From assembly GCF_900113485.1 (NCBI RefSeq), contig NZ_FOPM01000003.1, positions 82,900 to 146,899 on the forward strand: DNA of 64,000 nucleotides. Direction: 5' to 3'. The notes beneath the pieces are model-generated. The model did no database searches. It was not told the origin of the DNA and worked only from the letters and a program-made list of their open reading frames with translations. Made by a program: the position numbers and the translations under genes. Every line of letters begins with the position of its first letter. Positions within the stretch are counted from its first letter, which is position 1. The DNA comes from Methylobacterium gossipiicola (GTDB lineage: Bacteria > Pseudomonadota > Alphaproteobacteria > Rhizobiales > Beijerinckiaceae). Shown here in pieces: positions 34,997 through 43,772 of the stretch.

Positions 34997-35398
34997 TTAG
35001 ATCCGGGCGTTCAGGGCTTCCCGCACGGTGGACGCGACGGCATCGGTCCGTTCGGCCGCGACCACGTAGAGGTCGTCCGCCTGAAGCTCGGCGGCCTCGA
35101 CCTGTTCGCGGCAGCCGTCGCTCGCCAGAATGATCGGAAGATCGGGGCGCAGGGCGCGGGCCTCCAGGGCGAGCTCGACGGAGCCGAGTTCCCCCGAGAG
35201 GCTCGACTCCGTCACGAGCACGTCCACCGGCAAGCCGAGGGCCAGGACGGTCATGGCATCGACGCCGCAATCGACCGTCGTCGGCGCGAACCCGGCGCGC
35301 CGGAGTTGTGCGGCGACATCGTCCCGCCACTGCTTGTGGCGACCGGCGATCAGAACCTGGACGCCGTAAGCGCCACCGGACGAAACCGTCTGTTGCAT
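34997..35398 (-). CDS. Degenerate receiver-domain protein
   Basis: This 133-aa single-domain protein has a response-regulator fold: GVQVLIAGRHKQWRDDVAAQ opens it, followed by PVDVLVTESSLSGELGSVEL and LRPDLPIILASDGC. Key residues are altered. The acidic pair after the first strand is missing (AGRHKQ), the phospho-acceptor Asp is Glu64 (VTESSLSG), and the conserved Lys-Pro near the end is replaced (VVAAERT). Glu at this site often mimics the phosphorylated state, so the protein may be locked active or act only as a docking module. A GGGGAGG site precedes the ATG. No kinase is adjacent. Confidence 0.75.
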   Translation of the reverse strand: MQQTVSSGGAYGVQVLIAGRHKQWRDDVAAQLRRAGFAPTTVDCGVDAMTVLALGLPVDVLVTESSLSGELGSVELALEARALRPDLPIILASDGCREQVEAAELQADDLYVVAAERTDAVASTVREALNARI

Positions 35399-35685
35399 GG
35401 TCGGGCCTCCCCAAGCACGTCTGGCCATACGGTGATCGTCACCTCGAACGGGTTGCGTTGCAATATGTTAAGGCACGCGGGACAAGCGACACAAGCCCAC
35501 CTCCCGCATTCCGAAGAGTTCCTTGAGACCCAAGCTGTCGGCGGGTCGATGTGTTCCGGGCCGATGCTCCCCGTTGACGGCACGGGGCGGGCCGGGGCAA
35601 CACCGCCCCGCCGCCGCCCTCGATGCCCGAGCCCATGCCCGGGATTGCGCCCGCGAAGGCGGCCGACAGCCGGAGACCGACCCCG

Positions 35686-36936
35686 ATGGCATCCGCCAAG
35701 ACCGTTCCCGTTTCGCCGCTCGCCCCCACGCACCGGCCCGATCTGCCGGCCATCGCCGGGGTCGGCCTCGCCACGGCCCAGGCCGGCATCCGCTATTCCG
35801 CCCGCACGGACGTGCTCTACGTTGCCCTCGCCGAGGGCACGCAGGCGGCCGGCGTGTTCACCCGCTCGCGCTGCCCCTCCGCGCCCGTGGATTGGTGTCG
35901 TGAGGCCCTGAAGAGCGAAGGCGCCCGCGCCCTCGTGGTCAATTCCGGCAACGCCAACGCCTTCACGGGGGCCCGCGGCCGCGACGCCGTGGCCCTCACC
36001 GCCGCCATCGCGGGCCGGGCGGCGGATTGCGCGCCGCAAGCGGTGTTCATCGCCTCCACGGGCGTCATCGGCGAGCCCCTCGACGCCACGAAGTTCGAGG
36101 GCGTGCTGGCCGATTGCGCCGGTCGGGTGGACGGGGGCTCCGCCGCCTGGAGCGCCGCCGCCGAGGCGATCATGACCACCGACACCTTCCCGAAGCTTGC
36201 CACGCGCCAGGCCCGCATCGACGGCACGGTCGTGACCCTCAACGGTATCGCGAAGGGCGCCGGGATGATCGCCCCCGACATGGCGACGATGCTGAGCTTC
36301 GCCTTCACCGACGCTGCCCTGCCGCAGGCGGTGCTGCAGGACCTTCTCAGCGCCGGAACGGCGAAAAGCTTCAACTGCGTCACGGTGGATGGCGACACCT
36401 CCACTTCCGACACCCTGATGCTGTTCGCCACGGGGGCGGCCGGCAACGCCGCCGTCACCGACGCCGCCGACCCGCGTCTGGCCGACTTCAAGGCCCAGCT
36501 CGACGATCTGCTCGTCGAACTCGCCCAGCTCGTGGCCAAGGACGGCGAGGGTGCGCGCAAGTTCGTCACCGTGCGGGTGGAGGGCGCGACGGATGACACC
36601 TCTGCTCACCGCATCGCCATGTCCATCGCCAACTCGCCCCTGGTGAAGACGGCGGTGGCCGGCGAGGACGCCAATTGGGGCCGCGTGGTCATGGCGGTGG
36701 GCAAGGCCGGCGAGCCGGCCGACCGCGACCGCCTCGGCATCTGGTTCGGCGACGTCCGCGTGGCCCACGCGGGCGCCCGCGATCCCGATTACAGCGAGGC
36801 GGCGGCGAGCGCCGTCATGCGCGAATCCGATATCGTGATCCGGGTCGAACTCGGCCTCGGCACCGGCACGGCCCGCGTCTGGACCTGCGATCTGACGCAC
36901 GACTACATCGCCATCAACGGGGATTATCGCTCGTGA
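35686..36936 (+). CDS. argJ: Bifunctional glutamate N-acetyltransferase / amino-acid acetyltransferase ArgJ
   Basis: This 416-aa enzyme of the arginine pathway transfers the acetyl group from N-acetylornithine to glutamate (and may also use acetyl-CoA). The precursor cleaves itself at the Thr of [14 protein letters not shown], giving alpha and beta chains; that Thr becomes the N-terminal nucleophile. [14 protein letters not shown] and VNSGNAN-type residues form the oxyanion region. The C-terminal IAINGDYRS is typical. I choose ATG 35686 (GGAG upstream) because it gives the usual length; an ATG at 35623 adds 21 residues. Its stop overlaps the next gene. Confidence 0.94.
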   Translation: MASAKTVPVSPLAPTHRPDLPAIAGVGLATAQAGIRYSARTDVLYVALAEGTQAAGVFTRSRCPSAPVDWCREALKSEGARALVVNSGNANAFTGARGRDAVALTAAIAGRAADCAPQAVFIASTGVIGEPLDATKFEGVLADCAGRVDGGSAAWSAAAEAIMTTDTFPKLATRQARIDGTVVTLNGIAKGAGMIAPDMATMLSFAFTDAALPQAVLQDLLSAGTAKSFNCVTVDGDTSTSDTLMLFATGAAGNAAVTDAADPRLADFKAQLDDLLVELAQLVAKDGEGARKFVTVRVEGATDDTSAHRIAMSIANSPLVKTAVAGEDANWGRVVMAVGKAGEPADRDRLGIWFGDVRVAHAGARDPDYSEAAASAVMRESDIVIRVELGLGTGTARVWTCDLTHDYIAINGDYRS

Positions 36937-37664
36937 GCGCCCGCGTCGGCCTCCTCGCCCTCGCCGTCCTGGCGTCGGCGGGGATCGGCCCCGCCCAGGC
37001 CGAGGAGGCCGCCGCCCTCGCGGATGGCCGCATCCACGTCGTCGGCCGGGCGCGGGCCGAGACGGCACCGGATTTCGCGGCCGTCGACCTCGGCATCGAG
37101 ACGAAGGGGGCGACGCCGGCCGCCGCCCTCGACGCGGCGAGCGCCGCCGCCAAGGGGCTCATCGCCCTCGCCGAGACCTTCAAGGTGCCGGAGGCGGATA
37201 TCGGCACCACGGCGGTGACCCTGCAGCCCGTGACCCGCAGCGTGCGCCAGCCCGACGGAACTGTGACCGAGCGGGCCGACGGCTACCGCGCCGCCAACAC
37301 CGTCCGTCTGCGCCTCGCCGACATGGGCCGCCTCGGCGATCTCATGCGGCGCGCCCTCGAGACCGGGGCCAACCGGATCGACGGCGTGAGCTTCGGCCTG
37401 CGCGATCCCGACGCGGCGGAATCCGCCGTGCGGGTCGCCGCCATGAAGGACGCGACTGCTCAGGCCGCACGCCTCGCCGAGGCCGCCGGCATCACCCTCG
37501 GGCGGGTGGTCTCCATCCGGTCGCCGGCCGGGGCGCCGGGCTATCCGGTCTCGCCGGCGCCCATGGCCGTGCGGGCCAAGGCCGGCCGGACGCCGGTGCC
37601 CCTCGTCGCCGGCACCATCGAGACGGCGGCCGAGGTCTCGGCCACCTTCGCGATCGCGCCATGA
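36933..37664 (+). CDS. Exported SIMPL-domain (DUF541) protein
   Basis: This 243-aa protein has a signal peptide ([20 protein letters not shown], cleavage near AQA). A SIMPL domain of about 200 residues follows: [20 protein letters not shown], the helix [20 protein letters not shown], and later [20 protein letters not shown]. The family includes oxidative-stress and outer-membrane-associated proteins such as YggE and the Brucella BP26 antigen; the biochemical role is unsettled. The GTG start overlaps the argJ stop (GTGA), and its own stop overlaps mutT (ATGA), so the three are likely translated as a coupled unit. Confidence 0.85.
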   Translation: MSARVGLLALAVLASAGIGPAQAEEAAALADGRIHVVGRARAETAPDFAAVDLGIETKGATPAAALDAASAAAKGLIALAETFKVPEADIGTTAVTLQPVTRSVRQPDGTVTERADGYRAANTVRLRLADMGRLGDLMRRALETGANRIDGVSFGLRDPDAAESAVRVAAMKDATAQAARLAEAAGITLGRVVSIRSPAGAPGYPVSPAPMAVRAKAGRTPVPLVAGTIETAAEVSATFAIAP

Positions 37665-38077
37665 GCGAATCCTTGCGCATCCTCCTCGTCGTCGCCGTCG
37701 CCCTCGTGGATACGGACGGGCGGGTGCTCCTGGCCCAGCGTCCGCCGGGCAAGCAGCTCGCCGGCCTGTGGGAGTTTCCCGGCGGCAAGGTCGATCCGGG
37801 CGAGCGCCCGGAGGAGACCCTGATCCGCGAACTCGCCGAGGAACTCGGGATCACCGTGAAGGAGGCGTGCCTCGCACCCCTCACCTTCGCGAGCCACGCC
37901 TATCCCGACTTCCACCTGCTGATGCCCCTCTACGTCTGCCGGCGCTGGGAGGGGATTCCCCGGTCCATGGAGGGGCAGCCCCTGAAATGGGTGCGCCCGC
38001 GCGACCTGAAGGACCAGCCGATGCCGCCGGCCGACGCACCCCTGATCCCGTTCCTCATCGATCTCCTGGGGCCATAG
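37661..38077 (+). CDS. mutT: MutT, 8-oxo-dGTP diphosphatase (Nudix)
   Basis: This 138-aa Nudix hydrolase is expected to remove oxidised guanine nucleotides from the pool. The Nudix box is complete: GGKVDPGERPEETLIRELAE followed by ELGI, with the catalytic REXXEE glutamates. Before it stands LLAQRPPGKQLAGLWEFPG, which is typical of MutT proper. Near the C-terminus WVRPRDLKDQPMPPAD matches the MutT end. It is the last gene of the argJ, SIMPL, mutT run and overlaps its neighbour by 4 nt. Confidence 0.92.
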   Translation: MSESLRILLVVAVALVDTDGRVLLAQRPPGKQLAGLWEFPGGKVDPGERPEETLIRELAEELGITVKEACLAPLTFASHAYPDFHLLMPLYVCRRWEGIPRSMEGQPLKWVRPRDLKDQPMPPADAPLIPFLIDLLGP

Positions 38078-38147
38078 GGTCTCCAGGGGCTTGATGGCGT
38101 GGTTGTCCGACGACACCTTGCGGGTGTGAACGGGAGGAGGCTGCGGC

Positions 38148-39710
38148 ATGGCGCGGAGGGCGACGGGGATGCGGGGCGAGGCCGAACCGGATGCCCCCTC
38201 CGCATCGGCCCCCAAGGCTAAAGCGGCCGCCAAGACCAAGGCGTCCCCCAACAAGCCCGTAACCAAGCCCAAACGCCCATCGCGAAAGACGACGCCGAGC
38301 CCCGAGACCCTGACCGAACTCGGCCTTGAGCGGCTGATCCGCCTCGTCCTCGACGAGACCGGGCGCAATCCGGCCTTCAAGAAGCTCGTCACGGCGGCGG
38401 TGGCGGGCCTGCAGGGGCCGGAGGCGGTGGCGGCCCTCATCGACCGGCGGCTCACGGCCCTGGAACGGGCGAGCGGCTATATCGACTGGCAGAAGCGCCG
38501 CGCCTTCGCGGCCGACCTCGACGCAACCCTCACCACCATCGTGGTCGAACTCGGCCCCCTCGACGCGCAGGCGGGGCTCGACCGCCTGATGCGCTTCCTC
38601 GCCGCCGCCGATGGCGTGCTGGAGCGGGTGGACGATTCGAGCGGGCAGGTCCACGGCCTCTTCGCCCGCGCGGGCGATGCCGCCGCGCGCCTCGGGAGCG
38701 GCCTCGCGGCGCCGGAGGCCGCCGCCTTCGCCTTGCGCCTCGTGCCGATGCTGAAGGCGGACGGGTACGGCCTCGTCGAGGACGTGCTCCATGCCCTCAT
38801 CCCCACCCTGCCGGAGGCCGCCCTCGGGCGCCTCGACGCGGGCCTCGCCGCCGCCCTGCCGCCGCGTCCGGCCAAGTCCGAGGGCACGCGCGCCTGGAAT
38901 CAGCTGACGGCCCGGAACCAGATCCTGCGCCTGCGTCAGGGGCTGGCCGACCGGCGCGGCGACGTCGATGCCTTCATCCGTCTGGAGCAGGAGGCGGCGC
39001 CCGAGCGCCCGGACCGGACGGAGATCGCCGAACGGCTCCTCGCGGCCGGGCGCCTCGACGAGGCCCTCGACTGGGTGCGCCGGCCGCAAAAGCGCGGCCT
39101 CGTCGTGGTCACGCGCGAGCAGATGCTCACCGGGCAGTTCGACCCGGAAGCCCCCGACCGGGCGCGGGTCGAGCTCGAAATCCGTATCCTCGACGCCCTC
39201 TCGCGGGGGGCGGAGGCGCAAGCTCAACGCTGGACGCAGTTCGAGCGCAGTCTCGATGCCGGGATGCTGCGGGCCTTCCTCGCCAAGCTGCCGGATTTCG
39301 AGGACGACGAAGCCCTGGAGCGGGCCTTCGCGCACGCCGCCGCCCATCCCGACCCCTACCGGGCCCTGCATTTCTTCACCCATTGGCCGAAGCCCGACCG
39401 GGCCGCGCGCCTCGTCGCCGCGCAGGCTTGGGATGGCGGCCGCTACGAAATCCTGGTGCCGGCGGCCGAGGCCCTGGAGGCGAGCGAACCCCTGGCCGCG
39501 ACCCGGCTCTACCGCCTCCTCGTCGACGATATCCTGGAACGCGGGCGCTCGGCCGCCTACGGCCACGGCGCGCGCCACCTCGCGACCCTCGACGCCCTGG
39601 CGCCACGCCTCGACCCCGATGCCCTCACGCCCGACCACGCCAGCTATCGCGCGGCCCTGCGCAAGGCCCACGGGCGCAAGGCGGCGTTCTGGTCTCAGGT
39701 CGACGGGTGA
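38148..39710 (+). CDS. Large hypothetical protein (possibly DUF6880)
   Basis: This 520-aa protein begins with about 50 residues of Lys/Ala/Pro-rich low-complexity sequence (KAKAAAKTKASPNKPVTKPK), which may bind nucleic acid or a surface. The rest is almost wholly helical and rich in Ala, Leu and Arg, with helix pairs reminiscent of TPR-like repeats (ERLLAAGRLDEALDWVRRPQ). The ending RAALRKAHGRKAAFWSQVDG is distinctive. The helical-repeat layout and the ending recall DUF6880, but I am not certain. It starts 70 nt after mutT on the same strand and converges with the DUF427 gene, overlapping it by 16 nt. Confidence 0.65.
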   Translation: MARRATGMRGEAEPDAPSASAPKAKAAAKTKASPNKPVTKPKRPSRKTTPSPETLTELGLERLIRLVLDETGRNPAFKKLVTAAVAGLQGPEAVAALIDRRLTALERASGYIDWQKRRAFAADLDATLTTIVVELGPLDAQAGLDRLMRFLAAADGVLERVDDSSGQVHGLFARAGDAAARLGSGLAAPEAAAFALRLVPMLKADGYGLVEDVLHALIPTLPEAALGRLDAGLAAALPPRPAKSEGTRAWNQLTARNQILRLRQGLADRRGDVDAFIRLEQEAAPERPDRTEIAERLLAAGRLDEALDWVRRPQKRGLVVVTREQMLTGQFDPEAPDRARVELEIRILDALSRGAEAQAQRWTQFERSLDAGMLRAFLAKLPDFEDDEALERAFAHAAAHPDPYRALHFFTHWPKPDRAARLVAAQAWDGGRYEILVPAAEALEASEPLAATRLYRLLVDDILERGRSAAYGHGARHLATLDALAPRLDPDALTPDHASYRAALRKAHGRKAAFWSQVDG

Positions 39711-40072
39711 TCCGGCACCGCTTCGATGGCATCGACCCGGTCGGGATAGAAGGCGAGGTGATCGCGGATCGCCGCGACCGCCGGATAGGGGGCCTCGTAG
39801 CTCCACACGGCGTCGGGCCGCTCGGTGCCGTCGATCGACAGGCTGAAATAGTGCGCCTCGCCCTTGTACGGGCAATGGCTCCGGCGGGAACTGGCCACGA
39901 AGTACTCCCACCGCGCATCGGCGCGGGGAATGTAGAAGACCGGCGGATACGTGGCCTCGGTCAGGACCAGGGCGGCGTCGGTCTCGGCCACGGTGACGCC
40001 GCCGGCCCGCACCCGGATACGGCCCGCATGGGGCGTGATGGCGATGGGATGGTCGGGGCCGGGCTGTCTCAT
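39695..40072 (-). CDS. DUF427-family protein
   Basis: This 125-aa soluble protein has the DUF427 pattern: RIRVRAGGVTVAETDAALVL, then PPVFYIPRADARWEYFVASS, the invariant-like SHCPYKGEAHYFSL, and AVWSYEAPYPAVAAIRDHLAFYPDR split over the end. The family forms a small beta barrel; a role in small-molecule binding has been proposed but is not proven. Its start codon overlaps the stop of the methyltransferase gene upstream (ATGA), so it is the second gene of a leftward pair. Confidence 0.85.
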   Translation of the reverse strand: MRQPGPDHPIAITPHAGRIRVRAGGVTVAETDAALVLTEATYPPVFYIPRADARWEYFVASSRRSHCPYKGEAHYFSLSIDGTERPDAVWSYEAPYPAVAAIRDHLAFYPDRVDAIEAVPDHPST

Positions 40073-40995
40073 GATGGGGTCCGCAACGGATCACGCTCCT
40101 GGGTGCCGAGCGCCTCGGCGAGTCGGGTGCGGGCGCTGCCGGGCTTCAGCGGCACCTGCTGGCTCGCATGCGGCGCCCAGCCCGACAGCCACAGGATCTC
40201 GAAGGTGGCGCGCATGCGCCCGTCCGGGTCCGAGAAGCGCTCGGCATAGATCGCCGCCGCCCGCATCAGGGTCGCCCGCCGCAGGGGCGTGCGTCGGCGC
40301 TCGGTCAGCACATTGGTCAGCCCCATGGCCCGCAGGTCGCGCAGGAGGGCGAAGGGGTCGGCGTAGCGCACGGTCAAGGTCTCGACGTCGGTGACCGGCA
40401 GGGCGAAGCCCGCCCGCTGCAGCAGGCTCCCCATCTCGCGCACCTCGGCGAACGGTGCGACGCGGGGGCTGATGCCACCCTCGACCTCGCTCTCGGCTTG
40501 TCCGAACGCCTGGCGCAGCTCCGTGAGGCTGCGCCCGCCGAGCAGGCAGGCGATGAACAACCCGTCCGGCCTCAAGGCGCGGCGCAACTGCGCCAGGGCG
40601 CCCGGCAGATCGTTGACGTGCTGAAGCGCGAGGAGCGACACGGCGAGGTCGATGGACGCGGGCGCCAGGGGGAGCGCCTCGGGATCGCCCACCGCCAGGG
40701 GAAGCCCCGGCCTCGCGTCCGGAACGGGGGCGAGGCGCAGCACGGAATCGCACCGTCCGCTGGCGGCCAAGCGCAGGGCCACGTCGGAGATCGGCGTTCC
40801 GAAATCGACGGCTCGGCCGAACCGGCGCAGAACCGCGCCGAGGCGGTCGTCGAGGTCGTCGGCGCAGCGGGCCAGGAGGAAATCGGCGTAGTCGGCCCGC
40901 CGCGCGCGGGCGAGGCGCGCGCGGGCAAGGGCGGTGTCGAACAGGGGCGGCGGTGGGGTCATCGGAGCCGGGACATCAGGGGACGACGGGAACAT
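40069..40995 (-). CDS. SAM-dependent methyltransferase-fold protein, NDUFAF5-like
   Basis: This 308-aa class I methyltransferase fold protein belongs to the group containing mitochondrial NDUFAF5 and bacterial BioC. The opening FDTALARARLARARRADYAD and FLLARCADDLDDRLGAVLRR is the signature of the alphaproteobacterial NDUFAF5 relatives. In the acceptor fold, PLAPASIDLAVSLLALQHVN follows the expected SAM pocket strand, then ALRPDGLFIACLLGGRSLTE. Human NDUFAF5 hydroxylates an arginine in complex I; whether the bacterial form does so is not known. I start at ATG 40995 with GGTGAG at good spacing; ATG 40962 is an alternative 11 codons inside. Confidence 0.8.
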   Translation of the reverse strand: MFPSSPDVPAPMTPPPPLFDTALARARLARARRADYADFLLARCADDLDDRLGAVLRRFGRAVDFGTPISDVALRLAASGRCDSVLRLAPVPDARPGLPLAVGDPEALPLAPASIDLAVSLLALQHVNDLPGALAQLRRALRPDGLFIACLLGGRSLTELRQAFGQAESEVEGGISPRVAPFAEVREMGSLLQRAGFALPVTDVETLTVRYADPFALLRDLRAMGLTNVLTERRRTPLRRATLMRAAAIYAERFSDPDGRMRATFEILWLSGWAPHASQQVPLKPGSARTRLAEALGTQERDPLRTPS

Positions 40996-41109
40996 GGCGT
41001 GCTCACCGCATGGTGACCAGGGCCGGGCTCCCGGCCGGTCCCGCGAGGGAACGCCACGGGTGTCTCCAGGGTTCTGGTGTTCACGACTCCAGAGAAAGGC
41101 GTTTCTGCC

Positions 41110-41331
41110 ATGAAATCCATTCTGTTCGGCACCGTTCTCGCCGTCTCCGCCCTGGCCGCGACCACGGGCGCCGAGGCCAAGGGATGCCTCAAGGGCGCTG
41201 CCGTCGGGGGACTCGCGGGGCATGTCGCCGGTCATGGCGTGCTGGGCGCGGCCGCAGGGTGCGTCGTCGGGCGCCATCAGGCGAACAAGCGCGACCGTCA
41301 GCAGCAGCAGGTTCAGCAGCCGGCCCGCTGA
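41110..41331 (+). CDS. Small glycine-zipper-like exported protein
   Basis: This 73-aa protein has a signal peptide (MKSILFGTVLAVSALAATTG, cleavage near AEA). A glycine/alanine-rich stretch, GAAVGGLAGHVAGHGVLGAA, has the spacing of a glycine zipper that packs membrane helices. It ends in a basic, Gln-rich tail (KRDRQQQQVQQPAR). Two Cys remain after cleavage. Such short proteins are common in this order and may insert in the inner or outer membrane; the role is unknown. It is divergent from the methyltransferase gene. Confidence 0.7.
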   Translation: MKSILFGTVLAVSALAATTGAEAKGCLKGAAVGGLAGHVAGHGVLGAAAGCVVGRHQANKRDRQQQQVQQPAR

Positions 41332-41386
41332 TTCCAACGCGCGGCCGCGCGTCGGGCGGTCGCACCAGGGGGGAGTCTGAACTAGG

Positions 41387-42166
41387 ATGCACGGCATGGT
41401 TGCCGTGCTTCGCTCCCTCGCGACCGGCCTGCGCGTCGCGTGGGACACGGTCCTCGGCCTCGTCTATCCGCCCACCTGTCCCGGCTGCGGGGCGGCAACG
41501 GCGCAGGTCCATGCCCTGTGCCCGGCCTGCTGGTCGGACCTGCGGTTCATCGCGCGACCGTATTGCCAGCGCTTCGGCACGCCGTTCGCCGTCGATCACG
41601 GCGTCGGTCCCCTGCTGTCGCCCCGCGCCATCGCCGATCCGCCCGTGTTCGGCCGGGCGCGGGCGGCAGTGCTGTACGATGGCATCGCCCGCGACCTCGT
41701 GCACCGCCTCAAGTACAACGACCGCCTCGACCTGGCCCCGACGCTCGCCCGGATGATGACCGGCGCGGGGGCCGAACTCCTCGCCGAGGCCGATTGCCTC
41801 GTGCCGGTGCCCCTGCACCGCTGGCGCCTGTGGCGGAGGCGATTCAATCAGGCGGCCCTCCTCGCGCAGGGCATCGCCGTCCTGACGGGGCTTCCCACCG
41901 CACCGCAGGCCCTCGTCCGCGTAAAGGCGACGCGTTCGCAGGTCGGCCTCACCCGGTCGGCGCGGGCGCGCAATCTGCAAGGGGCCTTCCGCGTGCCGGA
42001 GGCGGCGCGCGCGGCGCTGCAGGGCCGGCGGGTGCTCCTCATCGACGATGTCGCCACCACGGGGGCCACGGCCAACGCCGCCGCCCGCGCGCTCCTGCGT
42101 GCCGGCGCGGCCCATGTCGATGTGCTCACCTTCGCCCTCGTGGCGGGGGAAGCCGTCTCACCCTGA
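41387..42166 (+). CDS. ComF-family phosphoribosyltransferase-like protein
   Basis: This 259-aa protein has the ComF layout. An N-terminal zinc-finger-like CPGCG ... CPAC pair lies at about residues 31-53. The region VFGRARAAVLYDGIARDLVH then LKYNDRLDLA leads to a phosphoribosyltransferase domain with RRFNQAALLAQGIA and the PRPP loop RVLLIDDVATTGATANAAAR. ComF supports DNA uptake in competent bacteria; in alphaproteobacteria the protein is widespread without proven competence function. It sits beside the NDUFAF5-like gene, a neighbourhood seen in other members of the class. Confidence 0.88.
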   Translation: MHGMVAVLRSLATGLRVAWDTVLGLVYPPTCPGCGAATAQVHALCPACWSDLRFIARPYCQRFGTPFAVDHGVGPLLSPRAIADPPVFGRARAAVLYDGIARDLVHRLKYNDRLDLAPTLARMMTGAGAELLAEADCLVPVPLHRWRLWRRRFNQAALLAQGIAVLTGLPTAPQALVRVKATRSQVGLTRSARARNLQGAFRVPEAARAALQGRRVLLIDDVATTGATANAAARALLRAGAAHVDVLTFALVAGEAVSP

Positions 42167-42227
42167 ACGAGAACGGGGACCTGTAGGTCCCCTATCGCTG
42201 AACGAGAACGGGGACCCGAAGGTCCCC
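42163..42227. repeat. Tandem direct repeat forming two hairpins after comF
   Basis: CTGAACGAGAACGGGGACC occurs twice, at 42163-42181 and 42198-42216. Each copy is followed by its complement, giving hairpins GGGGACC-TGTA-GGTCCCC (42175-42192) and CGGGGACC-CGAA-GGTCCCCG (42210-42227 or near). The first copy includes the comF stop codon. It lies between two convergent genes and probably acts as a bidirectional terminator. Confidence 0.7.
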
Positions 42228-42255
42228 GTGCCGTATTCGTGGCTCTGTTGCCGAA

Positions 42256-43521
42256 TCAGATGGCGACGGGGTCGAGGGCCTTGGCCTTCTCGGACCGGGC
42301 GGGCTCGGCCGCCCCCGGCTCCAGCACCTTGCCGCGCGGGCCGACCCAGGTGCCGACCCACTTGCGCTGCCACAGGAGCAGGCATCCCAGCACCACCGCC
42401 GCGAAGGCGGCGTAGCCGACGAAGCCGTAGGCGAAGGAGCCGGTATACTGCTTCGACAGGCCCATGACGTTGGGCAGGATCGCGCCGCCGAGGGCCCCGA
42501 CCTCGCCGATCATCGAGCCCGCCACCGCGGTGTTGGCCGGCCAGCGCAGGGGCACGAGCTGGAACAGGGCACCGTTGCCGGCGCCCAGCGCCGCGAAGCA
42601 CAGCATGAACAGGGCCGTGGTGAGGACGAGGGACGGGGTCGCCGTGAGCAGCAGGAACGACGCGACGGCGGCGAGCAGCACCACGGATAGGACGAGGATG
42701 CCGCCCATGCGGTCGGCGAAGTAGCCGCCCACCACGCGGATGCCCGACCCCATCAGGGCGGCCAGCATGGTCAGGCGCCCGGCCTCGACCTTCGTGACCC
42801 CGAACTGCTCGTAGAAGAACGTCGGCAGGAAGTTCGACAGGCCGATGAAGCCGCCGAAGGTGATGATGTAGATGAGGTTGAACGACCAGCCGTCCTTCTG
42901 GAACAGGCAGGCGATATGCTCCTTGAACGACTGATGCTCGGCATCCGGCGGCTCCTTGGCGAACAGGATCATCACCAGGAGCGGGATCGCCATGACGCAG
43001 CCGGCAAAGCCGTAGACCGCCTGCCAGCCATAGGCTTGGGCCAGGGGCGGCGCGAACAGCACGGCGAGCACGGTTCCAGAGTTGCCGGCGCCCGCGATGC
43101 CCATGGCGAGGCCCTTGTGCTCCTTCGGGAACCAGCCCGATCCAAGCGACAGGGCGACGCCGAAGGACGCCCCCGCGATGCCGAGCAGCACGCCCATGGC
43201 GAGCACCTCGTCGTAGGTGTTCACGTAGAAGAAGCCGAACGCCATCGCCGCCATGATGACGGTCATCTCGGTGATGGCGGCGTTCTTGCGGCCAATGTAC
43301 TGGGCGAGGATGCCGAGGGGAAAGCGCATGATCGCGCCGGCCAGGATCGGCAGCGAGATCATGAATCCGGTCTGGGCCGGGGTGAGCTTGTAGGTCTCGG
43401 TGATGAACGGCCCCATGGCGCCGTTCAGAACCCAGATCGCGAAGCAGAAATCGAAGTACAGGAACGCGGCGAACAGGGTCGGGGGGTGACCGGATTTCAT
43501 CACGGTCTTGAAACTGGCCAT
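42256..43521 (-). CDS. MFS nitrate/nitrite transporter-like protein (NarK/NasA type)
   Basis: This 421-aa inner-membrane carrier of the nitrate/nitrite porter group has about 12 helices. The group's glycine-rich signature appears as GIAGAGNSGTVLAVLFAPPL in the first half, and again as SMIGEVGALGGAILPNVMG in the second. The opening FLYFDFCFAIWVLNGAMGPF is typical. Members import nitrate or export nitrite. No nitrate reductase gene lies nearby, so direction and substrate remain open. I use ATG 43521; a longer start adds ten residues without a better ribosome site. It converges with comF. Confidence 0.8.
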   Translation of the reverse strand: MASFKTVMKSGHPPTLFAAFLYFDFCFAIWVLNGAMGPFITETYKLTPAQTGFMISLPILAGAIMRFPLGILAQYIGRKNAAITEMTVIMAAMAFGFFYVNTYDEVLAMGVLLGIAGASFGVALSLGSGWFPKEHKGLAMGIAGAGNSGTVLAVLFAPPLAQAYGWQAVYGFAGCVMAIPLLVMILFAKEPPDAEHQSFKEHIACLFQKDGWSFNLIYIITFGGFIGLSNFLPTFFYEQFGVTKVEAGRLTMLAALMGSGIRVVGGYFADRMGGILVLSVVLLAAVASFLLLTATPSLVLTTALFMLCFAALGAGNGALFQLVPLRWPANTAVAGSMIGEVGALGGAILPNVMGLSKQYTGSFAYGFVGYAAFAAVVLGCLLLWQRKWVGTWVGPRGKVLEPGAAEPARSEKAKALDPVAI

Positions 43522-43772
43522 GGAGTGCTCGTCTCGAGGTTCGCGGGCCACGCGTCGCGCGGTCGCTCATGCCAAGGGATTCGGACTCGCGCCGTCCGCC
43601 TGCGGGGCGCCGTTGCCCCGCCTGCCGCCACGAAGGCGACACGGGTCAGCTAGCATCGGCCGTGCCAAGATGTTCTCTGGGCGGTGGAAGCTCCCGATAC
43701 GGATCGTCCGACCCGGCCGGGACCGGAAGGCTGCCACCGAACGGTGCAATTGCCGCCCAATGCTTGGCCTGC

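Noticed and set aside
42163..42227. Start of a CRISPR array
   Set aside because: There are only two copies with a 16-nt gap, and each forms its own hairpin; no further repeats or cas genes exist.
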